A DNA stretch of 64,000 nucleotides, taken from positions 62,001-126,000 of the forward strand of contig JACEFZ010011685.1 in assembly GCA_014155875.1 (NCBI GenBank), read 5' to 3'. The position numbers were made by a program, and so were the translations under genes. Positions 9,477-19,707 of this stretch are shown here, piece by piece (the stretch's first letter is position 1; every line of letters begins with the position of its first letter). The notes under the pieces are model-generated. The model ran no database searches. It was not told the origin of the DNA and worked only from the letters and a program-made list of their open reading frames with translations. The DNA is from Cepaea nemoralis (lineage: Eukaryota; Mollusca; Gastropoda; Stylommatophora; Helicidae).

Positions 9477-12400
9477 TGTGACGAAACGCGTTTATTTGTC
9501 TTGGGTCGTCAAGATCCCGCACTATTTTGCCGCGTCATCGGGGACTTTCCCAGCTAAAAATAGACTGAGGGAAGCCGATGGAGAACTTACTATCTAGAAT
9601 CTTCTCGAAACACCGAAATTCGAGTAACCCGTGATGCTGGGTATCGCTCTAAATTCTCGTGCAGAGAGATCTAGAAACTCTAGGGGGGAATGACGGTTTC
9701 CCGAGAAAGTATCTTTCCTCAAGAAGCACTCGCTTCTAGTGCGCATTGAGTTGGCACGAAGCGGGAATGTGGCTAAACCAGTCATTCACTTACTGTTGTT
9801 TGAACAGAACAGACGCAGGCCTGATGTGAGCCATTTTTGTGTTGCGTCTCACCTCAACCATTATTCGGCTGACTGTTATGGAAAGGAAGCTGAGAAGCCC
9901 TTGAACAGTTCGGAAGCTGACTGGAGATCTGGTTTCTCGTCATTCAGGTAGATATTTGTTTAAATCATTTAACTTTGTACGTGTGTTCCACACGCCATTG
10001 TTCTAACCTCATTAGCTATGCGGATGTCCTTGCATACTAATTAGCAAACCGATCGATAACGCAGGTGACAGTTAATCGTGGGTTTGTTTACTGTGTGCTC
10101 GCGAATCAGCTGTTAGGAACGCCGTAATGTGATGTGGGCGATTTGGGTTCCAAATATATGTACCATATATTACCAATCGTTGCATCTATTAGGTTGCTGT
10201 GTTAGAATAAAACCTAGTTAATTGTGCCGGATGGAAACTTAGATTATGTCAGTCAGTTGCTGAAGCCAGAAGAACGGTTAGAAAACCAGGTAAGTTGGTA
10301 GGTGGAGATTCAGACAAAATTGTGCTTAGTTACTAAGTAAAGGAAGAACTTAGTTCTGTGCCACCAGGAATGATGTAACTATTGTGTAGTACCTTAATAG
10401 TGAATTCATGGTGTGGAACAGCGGATTTCTGTGGAAAGGTAAGTGCTTTGGTGATATGTATATATATATGATGTGACAGTGTGTATATATATTAGGTCAT
10501 GACATGTGATACTTCCTGGACTTATTCCGAACGCCGAATAGCTCGACGCGAGATAACACTGCGTGCCGTCGTGATATAAATATGCGTTCTGAATTCTTGT
10601 CTAAGCTATCCTGTTTCTTTCATACTGGCGCTAGTGCGAGTGAATGCTAAGGTGCTGGAAGTATGGAAGGATGCAAGGAGGCTGTATGAGACTGGGGAAA
10701 TATAGGATATGGGGGATGTGAAAGCAAGTTATGAACGTATGGGTTGGTAGACCAAACCAACGATGAATTTCAGTCCATGCCAAGGCTAAACCACTTGGGG
10801 AGGACAGAACTGGAACATTACCCTTGGAACATGTGGGGAACATGTATTCTCAAGAAGGCTTCTTGACTCTAAGGCAGAGTCTGATAAGAAGAGTTTGCTA
10901 TGGCAGGGGCAGGTGGTCCCACCAGCAAACAGGCTTGTGTACATAGTGGATGTGATCATGTCCTATTCCTATATCCCGAGGGATGGTATATTGATCAAGA
11001 TTATGTTTCTTAATGTACATTGATGATGTTAGGAACGAGTCCAGGGACTCTTTACCTATTTGTTTAGTTCGATTAAATTAGAACTATAATAACAGCCTTG
11101 TATCACTACTGACGTTAGCGACGACTGGTAGATGATTAGGGATAGGTGAGACCTACGATCAGACTCGTCATTCTGATTTCTTGCTCTGTTTGACGGGCTG
11201 TTCTGTGAGGCCAGCTGACATTTGTGAACCCATGCTTTACTACTCTCCATATAGAGATAATGCTTTGGTTATATGCATAACTACGTAGCATGACTGAGGG
11301 TTGAGTAGTTATTGGTAGGATGCATGTGGACATGTTTGGGCCAGTATACTATCACCGGTCGCTCTTCCTTTTCAGGAGTTTGCCTGTTGAGGAACCAGTC
11401 AACTATAATTGTTGTTGGCAGGAAACCACTTCGTGTGACACAACGAAGGGTTCAGTTCTTTACTTATCACGCCAGACTCAACCACACCAGGTACCCAATG
11501 TGATGCACCATGCGGAAAGTTTGCCTCAAGAAATACAACTGCCCTGACGGTGCACGTGTGGGAAGTGATGGTTTGTGAGCGTTTTCAGATACTAGAAGAT
11601 ACTCTGTTTTTGCCAGGAACATTTCAGCATTTTGAGTAATCATGCTCAACGAAAGGAAACACCGGTCCGTCTATTATGACGGTGGTTCTGCCTAAACGCA
11701 GAAGTAACTGATCTTCAGACACTTGAAGGGTTCTTTGGACAGCTCTAGGGGCAGGTCTTGAGAAGAACTACACCAGCTATTGACTTGTGGCAAGTGTTAC
11801 CCGGTGGAAGGGACTATGGATTATAGTCCAACCTGAATTGTTTCCGTGAAATAGATGTCTGATTCTATTAATGTACTGTCTCAGTATGAAGATATAAACT
11901 GTGTTCGAGAAGGACTCAGTAACATTTCAATAGCCATATCTGATTCTACCAGCAGTGTGACTGTAAGAGACCATTGAATTGGTCAGTGACATTGTTCCAT
12001 TCATGTTCCTGTGATGTGATGAAGGGACCATTGAATTGGTCAATGACAGATCCGTTCTGCAGTGGGACTGTGCTATGAGTGACAGACCATTCGATTGGTC
12101 AGTGACTATTTAAGTTCATCGAAGTAACGAATACTTGGAGCCAAGTCCAGGAGGATTGTCTCCCAACCAGTATTGTTCGAGAACTGTATTAACAGTGACT
12201 CCGTGGGAGTGATATAGATGCAGTTGGTCCAGTGAAGTGTGGTCCAGCAGTGACTCTATCGTTGTGGATCCACGCTCGGGAGACGGAGTGGTCTCCAAGG
12301 TTCTAGTCATCTCACTGGAAGGAAGCCGGGTGAGTGGCGGACCGACTGGACGGGACATCTGCATCCGATCTACTTCTCAACTCGATGAAGACAACTATAT

Positions 12401-12757
12401 CTCTGATTCTGTCTCTACTCTATCTTCTATTTGTGTAAATAGATTCTTCTATCAGGATGTTCATTTCAGTTCTATATTCTCAAGGGTAGAATAAACTTTA
12501 TGTAAGTTGACTTGCTCTTTGTATAATGATTGAGTGTGGTCTAGGACGATGCCTAAGTGTTCATTGTTCCACAGGTGTAGGTAGTTAGTGGGGGTCTAGA
12601 ATCTGGAGGGGCTTGTAGACGTAATTAACTAATATGAGATCAGCTACAGAGTAAAAATGTGTATCTGCTTGTCCAACCCCTGGGGCTAGAATACACGGGA
12701 GTGCCAGAGACACCTCGGGTGTGGTTCACTCTCACTACCCAAGGTGAACTCGTCACA
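9477..12757 (+). repeat. 3' LTR, 3.28 kb
   Basis: It runs from the second TGTGACGA to TCGTCACA. No significant coding frame is seen. AATAAA-type signals lie near 10,207 and 12,489. Three copies of the near-palindrome GACCATTGAATTGGTC and variants lie at about 11,971-12,105. It is very long for an LTR, so an older nested insertion is possible. Confidence 0.7.
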
Positions 12758-13013
12758 CCATGGCGTAATATACACACCCTCACATAAACCTCGCATATTT
12801 CATTACGTGTGAACAATCTAGATTAGACATACTGCATTTCACACTCAACAACATAAACTAGAAAGTATTTATTTCTCACCGCCCAACAAACTTTCCCTGA
12901 AGTGCCAGACAACTCTATAATCGTTGCACCTCAACAACACATGCAGGGCAACTTAGGACTGTCTGGTTATACAACACATGACATGATCAAGACTTTATGT
13001 GCAGCGACCTTAC

Positions 13014-13087
13014 CGGCACCAGCACAGCATTGATGTAATCATCCACGTCATCATTTTCCCGCGCTAGAATGGCTCTGTAGGTCATGT
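13014..13087 (-). CDS. RPTP exon 12: start of D2 (YRAILA, DYINAVLVP)
   Basis: The 74-bp exon encodes MTYRAILARENDDVD then DYINAVLVP, the D2 counterpart of exon 4 (D2 domains typically read 'xRAxLxxx...DYINAVFVDG'). The acceptor is CTTTGCAG|ACATG and the donor is GTGCCG|GTAAGG. It enters in phase 1 and leaves in phase 0. The intron downstream holds the LTR retrotransposon. Confidence 0.88.
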
Positions 13088-13134
13088 CTGCAAAGAGAAG
13101 AAGGTCACAGAACAACAGAAAACAAGAACCAGTT

Positions 13135-13310
13135 CATGGTACAGATTGTAGCAGATCTGAGGACAACAGGGTGATGTTATGTACACATTATAGCAGATCT
13201 CAGGACAACAGAATAATGTAATATACAGATTGTAGCAGATCTCAGGGCAATATGGTAACGTAATGTGCAGATTGTAGCAGATCTTAGCACAACAGGTTAA
13301 TGTAATCCTG
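13135..13310. repeat. About 44-bp minisatellite (GATTGTAGCAGATCTCAGG)
   Basis: Four copies lie immediately upstream of the exon 12 acceptor in the transcribed direction. 12,763-13,013 shows no feature. Confidence 0.75.
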
Positions 13311-13315
13311 TAAAC

Positions 13316-13622
13316 GTGTCTATGAAATGAGTCAGTGTAATAAGTCAGTGTGATAAGTCAGTGTAATGAGTCAGTGTAATGTGTCAGTATAACGAATCAG
13401 TGTAATGAGTCTGTGTAACGAGTCAGTGTGAACGTTTCTAATAAATGAGTCCGTGTAATGAGTCAGTGTAATGAATCAGTGTAATGAGTCAGTGTAATGT
13501 GTCAGTGTAACGAATCAGTGTAATGAGTTAGTGTAATGAGTAATTGTAAACGTGTCTCTGAAATGAGTCAGTGTAACCGTGTGAATGAAATGAGTCAGTG
13601 TAACCTGTCTTTGAAATGAGTC
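13316..13622. repeat. 13-bp minisatellite (AATGAGTCAGTGT)
   Basis: About 22 copies with single-base variants (GAATCAG, GTGTCAG) end about 13 bp from the exon 11 donor. Confidence 0.85.
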
Positions 13623-13634
13623 CAGTCAACTTAC

Positions 13635-13755
13635 TAGCTCCGACAGCGCTGTCTCGGCCATTACTCCCGCTCTCGGTATTGTTGTACACTTCACAAGGAT
13701 TCTCGACGCTTCCATCGTGTCTCTGCCTATCATCATCACACGCGCAGCAGATTGC
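13635..13755 (-). CDS. RPTP exon 11: D1-D2 linker with VYNN motif
   Basis: A 121-bp open segment lies between ATGTACAG and GCTA|GTAAGT and encodes a hydrophilic peptide with ENPCEVYNNTESGSNGRDSA. It has no recognisable PTP motif. Its phase (0 in, 1 out) fits both neighbours exactly and completes an asparagine codon with the next exon, which is the main support. Its VYNN repeats the motif in exon 2. It could instead be an alternatively used exon. Confidence 0.7.
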
Positions 13756-14089
13756 CTGTACATGAATAGAGACGGTTTCGTTCACAAATTGTGGATTATT
13801 ATAAACAACACATGTGACTATGTTGGTGGAGTGGCTCAGATAATACAGCGTCCACCTCAGTTTCACGCAGCTGGGGTTCGCTTCAGAGTGTGGCCTCTAC
13901 GGAGTTTTAGAAATAAGACAAAGATATTATACTCCCCTTTGATTCTAGGGTAAAGGATCAGACGACTATCTTTCTTGAACAGGGGCGATGACATGGGAGG
14001 ACATTTGTACACGCTGTAAATGTTGCATTCCCTCGCCATCAGCAACTCCAAACAAATACATCGACCAGTTCTCTACCTTGTACATGTTT

Positions 14090-14114
14090 CCCCCCCCCCC
14101 CCCCCCCCCCCCCC
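14090..14114. repeat. Poly-C run
   Basis: About 24 consecutive C residues; the length is likely unstable. Confidence 0.9.
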
Positions 14115-14124
14115 GCATATCCTC

Positions 14125-14208
14125 TGCAGGACATCGCTGTCAACATCAGCATCTTTCAGCTGACCGTTGATTTCTTGGGAAGATTACGCTGAGTAGTTTG
14201 CCATTTAC
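14125..14208 (-). repeat. SINE family A 3' fragment
   Basis: The reverse complement reads CTTCCCAAGAAATCAA and GCTGAAAGATGCTGATGTTG, then AGCGATGTCCTG, the SINE's 3' third. Confidence 0.6.
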
Positions 14209-14439
14209 ATTCCCAATATTTATGTGTATTATAAATCAACAAACTAGTGTTAAGGACAAACACATACACATGAAAAGTTAAACCAAAAAAAAAATGCGAG
14301 GAAGCTGACTGAACAGACAGAGCCGATTGATTCACAATAAAGATGTGAACACTTGGCTACAAATGTGAAATGTATCACTTTCATCCACTACCCTTCCTAA
14401 CACCACACAACTGTTTTCCGTCTCATTTACATATGTGTG

Positions 14440-14685
14440 AAATATGGTCTCAAGATATTATCTTGCCAATGCCAAACCTGGACAATGACAGAAAAAGAGA
14501 AAAGAAAATTCACAACAACAGAAATGAGATTCCTGAGAAGAATACTCAACGTATCAAGAAGAGATAAGATCAGAAATGAAGTAATCAGGACTAAAGTGGG
14601 GGGTTACAGCTGCACTAGATTTTATTAGAAAGCAGCAAGTCAAATGGTTTGGCCATGCAAGTAGGTTACCATTCCAACAGCATAC
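14440..14685 (+). mobile_element. LINE C-terminal fragment, arm 1 of an inverted pair
   Basis: The frame reads CQTWTMTEKEKRKFTTTEMR, FLRRILNVSRRDKIRNEVIR, then a WFGHASRLP segment. The same sequence lies inverted 70-100 bp further on. Confidence 0.8.
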
Positions 14686-14905
14686 CACAACAATTTCTTC
14701 ATTTCTGATCTTATCTCTTCTTGATACGTTGAGCATTCTTCTCAGAAATCTCATTTCTTTTGTCGTGATTGTTCTTTTCTCTTTTTCTGTCATTGTCCAT
14801 GTTTGGCATTGGTAGCATAGACTTGGCAGGAAGATTGTGTTGTAAAGTGCTTTCTTAGTAGTTATTGATACACGTTTGTTCTTTAGTATTGGTGCCATTT
14901 GTCCA
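14686..14905 (-). mobile_element. LINE C-terminal fragment, arm 2 of an inverted pair
   Basis: The reverse complement encodes KALYNTIFLPSLCYQCQTW, TMTEKEKRTITTKEMRFLRR and MLNVSRRDKIRNEE, nearly identical to 14,440-14,580. Confidence 0.8.
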
Positions 14906-15039
14906 ATGAATTGGTTTGCACGACCAACTGTCTACGAACGACCAACTAAACTTACCTTGGCGGTGGTAGAATATAAAACAGACACGGCGCTAACAATGGG
15001 TGCATTTTATACATGTTTATATTGGGGTATCTATGTCGA

Positions 15040-15265
15040 AGGAGTTACGGACGCAATTCGTAATCCCGCATACCGCGTTCGAAATACAGCTGCGGGCGAT
15101 TTGGCAGCAGACCGTCGTGCTTTGTTTTTCATTACAAGGTATGAGAGTCGTCGTTTTGAAAGCAATGACACAGTACTGAACGTAAACTTGCCAATAAATC
15201 ACACACAGCCAAAAAGATGCTGGGGTTCATTGCCATGTTCTGTACAGGATATGCGACTAACTTTT
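15040..15265 (+). repeat. SINE family A copy
   Basis: Head GGAGTTACGGACGCAATTCG ... GCGTTCGAAATAC, core GAAAGCAATGACACAGTACTG, and 3' end TTCTGTACAGGATATGCGAC. It ends about 30 bp from the exon 10 donor. Confidence 0.8.
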
Positions 15266-15293
15266 ATATCAGGGAAGGTGATCAGACAATTAC

Positions 15294-15440
15294 TTTGAAT
15301 TCTGCCTCCATGTTTGTCTGCTCAGACTTGCTGCTTCTCTCCAGTGTTTCCACTCTGCACCGGATGTCATCGCCGGTGACGGTGGTTCCGATACACAGCA
15401 TGGCCACCAAGGCCGCCCGGTGCAGGAATATGTACTGGTC
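15294..15440 (-). CDS. RPTP exon 10: end of D1 (DQYIFLHRA)
   Basis: The 147-bp exon (49 codons, phase 0 to 0) begins DQYIFLHRAALVAMLCIG, the 'EQYxFIHxAL' helix that closes D1, and ends NMEAEFK, comparable to the usual NxxEEEF. The acceptor is CTGTTCCAG|GACCAG and the donor is TTCAAA|GTAATT. A SINE ends about 30 bp beyond the donor. Confidence 0.93.
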
Positions 15441-15442
15441 CT

Positions 15443-15570
15443 GGAACAGAATATAGAAACACGGGTTATGTTACTGTTCTATAGAACAGAATATAGAAAC
15501 AAGGGTTATGTTACTGTTCTATAGAACAGAATATAGAAACACAGGTTATGTTACTGTTCTATAGAACAAT
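15443..15570. repeat. 40-bp tandem repeat next to exon 10 acceptor
   Basis: Three copies of a unit with GAACAGAATATAGAAACA and GTTATGTTACTGTTCTATA; the first overlaps the pyrimidine tract and acceptor of exon 10. Confidence 0.85.
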
Positions 15571-15874
15571 CCAATCTGTATGTTGTCTAGTGCCTCTAGA
15601 CTCTAGTTCCTTCTTGTACTTCTGTGAGCGGCAAACATTACATGACACAACCCACAGTGGTAATACAGCGCAATAGTGACCATTGGTGGTAATGGGGCCT
15701 GTCTCAATCCAGACTGTGCTACAGGTATCTTTATTATACAGGACGCAATGGCTCTGTCTTTCTCTGTGATGGTGTCAATGAGGACCTTGGTCTTTGCAAG
15801 AACTCTGTAGGACCTGCACGTTCATAGACTGGCACAGGCCTGCCAAACTAGAACACTCTGGAACATTGGTATCA

Positions 15875-16065
15875 GCAGCAGCAACAACAAATACAACAAC
15901 AAAGCAACAACAACAACGGAGCAGCGCAGCAGCATCAGCAGCAACAACAACAACCGCAGCAGCAGCAATAGCAACAACACCAGCAGCAACACCAACAGCG
16001 ACAACAACAACAACAATAATAACAACAGCAGCAGCAACAACAAAAACAACAACAATAACAAACTT
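15875..16065. repeat. (CAA/CAG)n trinucleotide tract
   Basis: Interrupted CAA, CAG and AAT triplets over 190 bp. All overlapping poly-T, poly-A or poly-L frames are products of the repeat. Confidence 0.85.
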
Positions 16066-16224
16066 CAGCTTTGGATAAACTAACAATGGAATCTACTGCA
16101 GACTGTAACAAATATTCTAAATCAGATTTTACAATTACATACACGAAAGGTCAAGAAGAAAGAAGCACACATATTTATCAATGCTGACAACTGTCATGAT
16201 AATGACTACATGTCCACATCTTAC

Positions 16225-16360
16225 CACTGTCTGCACCATGTTGACCCTGTCCTGTCTCAGCTTCCCCACGGCTGTAAAGAAATCCATGTGCCCCGTCTCC
16301 TCGGCTTCCCTCATGACGTTTCTGAGCGCGATGAATGTTCCAGTGCGACCCACACCCGCG
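16225..16360 (-). CDS. RPTP exon 9: D1 signature loop SAGVGRTGTF
   Basis: The 136-bp exon completes HC(S)AGVGRTGTF, the phosphate-binding P-loop with its arginine, followed by MDFFTAVGKLRQDRVNMVQT, matching the usual 'VDVFxxVxxLRxQRxxMVQT' block. The acceptor is GTTTTCAG|CGCG and the donor is ACAGTG|GTAAGA. It ends in phase 0. Confidence 0.97.
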
Positions 16361-16474
16361 CTGAAAACCATGACAATAACTGTATGTTGCAGCATAACAT
16401 AGAGGGATCTCACCTTTATTATAACTACTCGAATATAAAGACATACTTAAAGACATACTAAAAAAACATACACA

Positions 16475-16672
16475 TATATTCAAAGCCTGGGCTGAATTGT
16501 AGAGACCATGTGTTCCATGCAGCACGATCCTTCTTTCGGTCCGCCAAGTTTACTCAAGTGGAAAGGTCAACATCAATACACCTGGAACAAGACAAGCTGC
16601 AGAAGGTGATGGATCAGCAAAGCAATGCTTTAACACTCCGCATGTCGGAGATTCGACCCTAGACCAGTTTAT
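16475..16672 (-). repeat. Repeat shared with the LINE 5' region at 47,325-47,520
   Basis: About 190 bp are alignable with 47,325-47,520, sharing GGAACAAGACAAGCTGCAGA and CAGCAAAGCAATGC and the same ends (AAAGCCTGGGCT ... CTAGACCAG). Confidence 0.75.
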
Positions 16673-17190
16673 ATATACACTGGGTGTTTGTAAATTCTCA
16701 CTACACTTTGTATATAAAACAAATTTGAAAATTGAAGTAGATGACGTCATCAAAGAATGTGCTGAAAAATAAAATACATTAAATTAGTTACAATAGTCCC
16801 TGCCTGGCCTTATGCTGTTGTTTGGGAAGTTAGAAAGTACTAATGAAGTAAGTATTCATTATAACAGGTGTTGGAAATGTTCACCAAGAGCTTAAAGACA
16901 TGACTGTACATGTCTCTTCATATTGTCAAATACATTCTACAACGTGTCTGTTATTATTTCCGTGTGTATTGACCGCCATTTCGAAACACTTGTTCAACCA
17001 AAAAAATTCTTTCTTCCGTTGATAACACCATTCTTTTTGGAATGCAAATAATTACTCAAGCAGAAGACAGCCATTCGTTGCATATTGCTTCACGACAGAC
17101 TGTGGAGTAAAATTTTTTAATGATGTCATGTACTTCATTTTCCAATTTATTCTACATACAAAGTGTAGTGAGACTTTTGTAAACATCACA
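16673..17190 (-). mobile_element. Mariner-like element with about 70-bp inverted ends
   Basis: 16,687-16,760 is the inverse of 17,118-17,184, sharing CTCACTACACTTTGTATRTA and AATGAAGTACATGACATCAT-like sequence. Internally the minus strand reads [20 protein letters not shown], resembling the helix-turn-helix start of IS630/mariner-type transposases ('xxEERxFLVxxxxR'), then stops. The right end abuts a TA microsatellite. Confidence 0.65.
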
Positions 17191-17193
17191 AAT

Positions 17194-17340
<147 letters not shown>

Positions 17341-17389
17341 ACACACACATGCGAACACACAAATGCGTTGTAGAGACACAAGCACCTAC

Positions 17390-17535
17390 CTACAATGGAC
17401 CACAATTGGTTTGTCAGTCGGATATGATGCCACTTTCTGCTCGAAGTCGACCAGACCCCAGGGACCTGTTGGAATATCTCTGTCTGGCCAGGCAGTGAAG
17501 TGAAACTGGGTCACGTTTTGTGTTGGCTGATCTTT
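17390..17535 (-). CDS. RPTP exon 8: D1 WPD loop and catalytic His-Cys
   Basis: The 146-bp exon encodes [17 protein letters not shown], giving the general-acid aspartate of the WPD loop, and ends KPIVVHC. The last codon (serine) is split AG|C across the intron, a junction phase often seen in PTP genes. The acceptor is CTCACACAG|AAAGAT and the donor is TGTAG|GTAGGTG. The catalytic cysteine is present. Confidence 0.96.
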
Positions 17536-17699
17536 CTGTGTGAGAACATTTATGACATGACACAGTTTGTGGAATATCAAGACCAGGGAAAAAACACACG
17601 CAGGAATATTACCGAAAACAGGATGGTGAAAATATTTGTAGTGAGATCACAGTCGTTTGAAAGATCTCTTTTCTTGTCCATCGGAAGTGATGACGTGGA

Positions 17700-17885
17700 T
17701 AGTAAAGGACGAACACTGCAACAGGGAGGAAACATGACATGTGGGTGGACAACATCAAGAGATGGATTGGAACACAACATGACATGTGGGTGGACAGCAT
17801 CAAGAGATGGACTAGACGTCAACGCTACATATGTGTGGACAACACCAAGAGATGGACTGGAAGTAAATTCTATGAGTGCGCTGTC
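17700..17885 (+). mobile_element. LINE fragment with internal triplication
   Basis: Three tandem copies of a roughly 54-bp coding segment (MWVDNIKRWIG, MWVDSIKRWTR, ICVDNTKRWTG) precede a tail (GSKFYECAV). One frame stays open through all three because 54 is a multiple of three. 17,886-18,620 shows nothing I can assign. Confidence 0.75.
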
Positions 17886-18621
17886 AAGGCGCATGCGCAT
17901 CGGCCATTGCAGGCTCGTTACATATTATCATAAGTATGGAGATGGCTCTTGATGATAAGTGTGAAGGTGTTGTATGTTTCTTCTTCTTCTCTTTCTCCAT
18001 TTACCTCAGTGAAGTGTAGGATGGGGTAGGGGGTGGGAATTTAAAGATGTTTCATGCACGCTTCACTCTTTGTAATTTGGTATTCATTTGTCCAAGGTTG
18101 TGCTTGATACCACCATTCCCTCTGTAACGTGGTCTTCCTCTTGCCCTTTATCCATTATATTTCTCAATTGTGGCGTTTGTAGCAGACGGAAACATGAAAT
18201 CCTTGTGAGTTTCTGTGAAGGTTTGGCGACTCAGTCAAATGTCCAGGTAGGCAAGGAGTCTAACAATACCTGCCACTCCTCAAGCCCCCAGAGTAGACGA
18301 CTGCACACCTGGCACAATCTAACCACTCAACACTACATGGAAAACGGCGCAACACTACACTCGAAGAAAGGGAAGGCAGAAGTCAATTGCCGTATACAAT
18401 GTTATATAACAAGGTGTGTAGGCTACAGCTTTGTCCAGAGGCAAACATGGCTGGATGTCAACCGGTGGGAGGGCAGACTGGCCAGGATGTGTCGGAGCCT
18501 GACTGACACTCTGATGGTGATCTGGCACAGGACAAACATTACATAATATGATGATACACATACTGATAATTATGTTGTTGCTGATGCTGATGATTGTGGT
18601 GACGGCAATGATGAAAAACAT

Positions 18622-18985
18622 CTGATGACTGTGGAAATGTGGTTTCTGAGGAAAATGCCAAGAATACCATGTCCAGACAGAACAACCAATGAGCAAGTCC
18701 TACAAGAAACAAATTATAACCGTAAACTGATTAGAGAAATTAGACGCAGCAGTCAAAATGTGTTCGTCACGATATGCGAAGAAATAAATTGAAGAACTTG
18801 GTAACAACAGGCAAGATCGAGAGGATGAGAGGAGAGAGAAGGGGAAGGCAGAGAAACAAATACCTGGATGGCTTTGGCCACGTGGTATGGTCGAAACAAG
18901 AACATTGAGCTGATCCATGACTCTGGTGATCGATTGATATGGCGAAACCTGATCGCCCACGCTTATCGACATGACATAAGATAGA
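18622..18985 (+). mobile_element. LINE C-terminal fragment (EMWFLRKMP type)
   Basis: Broken frames give LMTVEMWFLRKMPRIPCPDR, KLIREIRRS and KNLVTTGKIERMRGERRGRQ, the same family as the two minus-strand copies at 19,895-21,850. Confidence 0.75.
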
Positions 18986-19082
18986 TGATGATCATGATCT
19001 GCTAGTGATGTATAGATGGTATTCACCAACACATCAATGTAAGGTATACCACAACAGGACTCCACCAGGTTGGCGGACATAC

Positions 19083-19196
19083 CTTCTTCAGCTGCAGCCT
19101 CCTGATGGTGTAGTCGGCAAACACCTGTGTGGTTGTCAGAGAGACCGTTATCTCGCCGACTTTCATCTCACCGTCTTCCGGCCAGTACCTCTCACA
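19083..19196 (-). CDS. RPTP exon 7: D1 CERYWP segment
   Basis: The 114-bp exon (38 codons, phase 0 to 0) encodes CERYWPEDGEMKVGEITVSL and then a strand pair ending IRRLQLKK, the standard KCxxYWP block of PTP domains. The acceptor is GCAAAAG|TGTGAG and the donor is AAG|GTATGT. Upstream of the acceptor the intron carries about three degenerate copies of this same splice junction. Confidence 0.94.
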
Positions 19197-19362
19197 CTTT
19201 TGCTGTGTAATTTAATATCAACACAATTATCAGTACCACAGTACCTCTCACACTTTTGTATTATTTAACATCAAATATATTATCAGTAACACAGTACCTC
19301 TCACACTTTTGTATTATTTAACATCAAATATATTATCAGTAACATAGTACCTCTCAAACTTC
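19197..19362. repeat. 53-bp tandem repeat containing the exon 7 acceptor
   Basis: AGTACCTCTCACACTTTTG, which spans the 3' splice site of exon 7, recurs at about 19,185, 19,239 and 19,297, with a decayed copy at 19,347. Confidence 0.85.
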
Positions 19363-19374
19363 AGTGATATAATA

Positions 19375-19515
19375 CTTCTTCCTCTTCTTCCCGTTCCTCC
19401 TCCCTTTCCTGCATCTTCCTACTCCGCTTCATCCTCCGCCTTCCTCCTCCTCCCTCTTTCTCCTCCCGCATCCTCCTCCCCTTCCTCTTCCTCCTTTTTT
19501 CGCCTTCCCCTTCCT
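19375..19515. repeat. CT-rich (CTTCCTCC)n tract
   Basis: Polypyrimidine run on the plus strand with few interruptions. Confidence 0.8.
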
Positions 19516-19524
19516 GACCTTACG

Positions 19525-19707
19525 CCAACATACACCTCACAAATATCATAAATCATGTCACTGACCTTATCCCAACATAAACAACTCAAATATCATAAAC
19601 CATATTATTGATCTTACCCCAACATATACCACTCAAATACCATAAACCATGAAACCTACTTTTCCCAGAACATACACAGCGCAAATACCGTAAACCATGT
19701 CACTGAC
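19525..19707. repeat. About 56-bp tandem repeat containing the exon 6 donor
   Basis: CATGTCACTGACCTT, the reverse complement of the exon 6 donor region, recurs with variants in roughly three upstream units (CATAAATCATGTCACTGACC and so on). Confidence 0.8.

Larger units (their letters stand above)
7367..12757 (+). mobile_element. LTR retrotransposon (Ty3/gypsy-like), deletion derivative
   Basis: The element starts TGTGACGA and ends TCGTCACA (perfect 8-bp inverted ends) and is flanked by the 5-bp duplication CCATG (7362-7366 and 12758-12762). The first 107 bp recur at 9477-9583, so the 5' LTR is truncated and the 3' LTR is 3.28 kb. The internal part keeps gag C-terminus, protease and the two ends of integrase. 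Reverse transcriptase, RNase H, the integrase core, primer site and most of the 5' LTR are missing. It lies in the RPTP intron between exons 12 and 13. Confidence 0.85.

Noticed and set aside
13316..13622. Repeated AP-1-like sites (TGAGTCA) as an enhancer
   Set aside because: The ATGAGTCAG core is simply the unit of a 13-bp minisatellite; copies vary without preserving the motif.
15715..15850. Extra RPTP exon (AKTKVLIDTITEKDRAIAS on the minus strand)
   Set aside because: It lies between exons 9 and 10, which already join in phase at MVQT-V-DQYIF with conserved sequence on both sides; no matching splice pair was found.
15775..16086. Hydrophobic or alanine/threonine-rich protein
   Set aside because: Reading of a CAA/CAG triplet tract in several frames.
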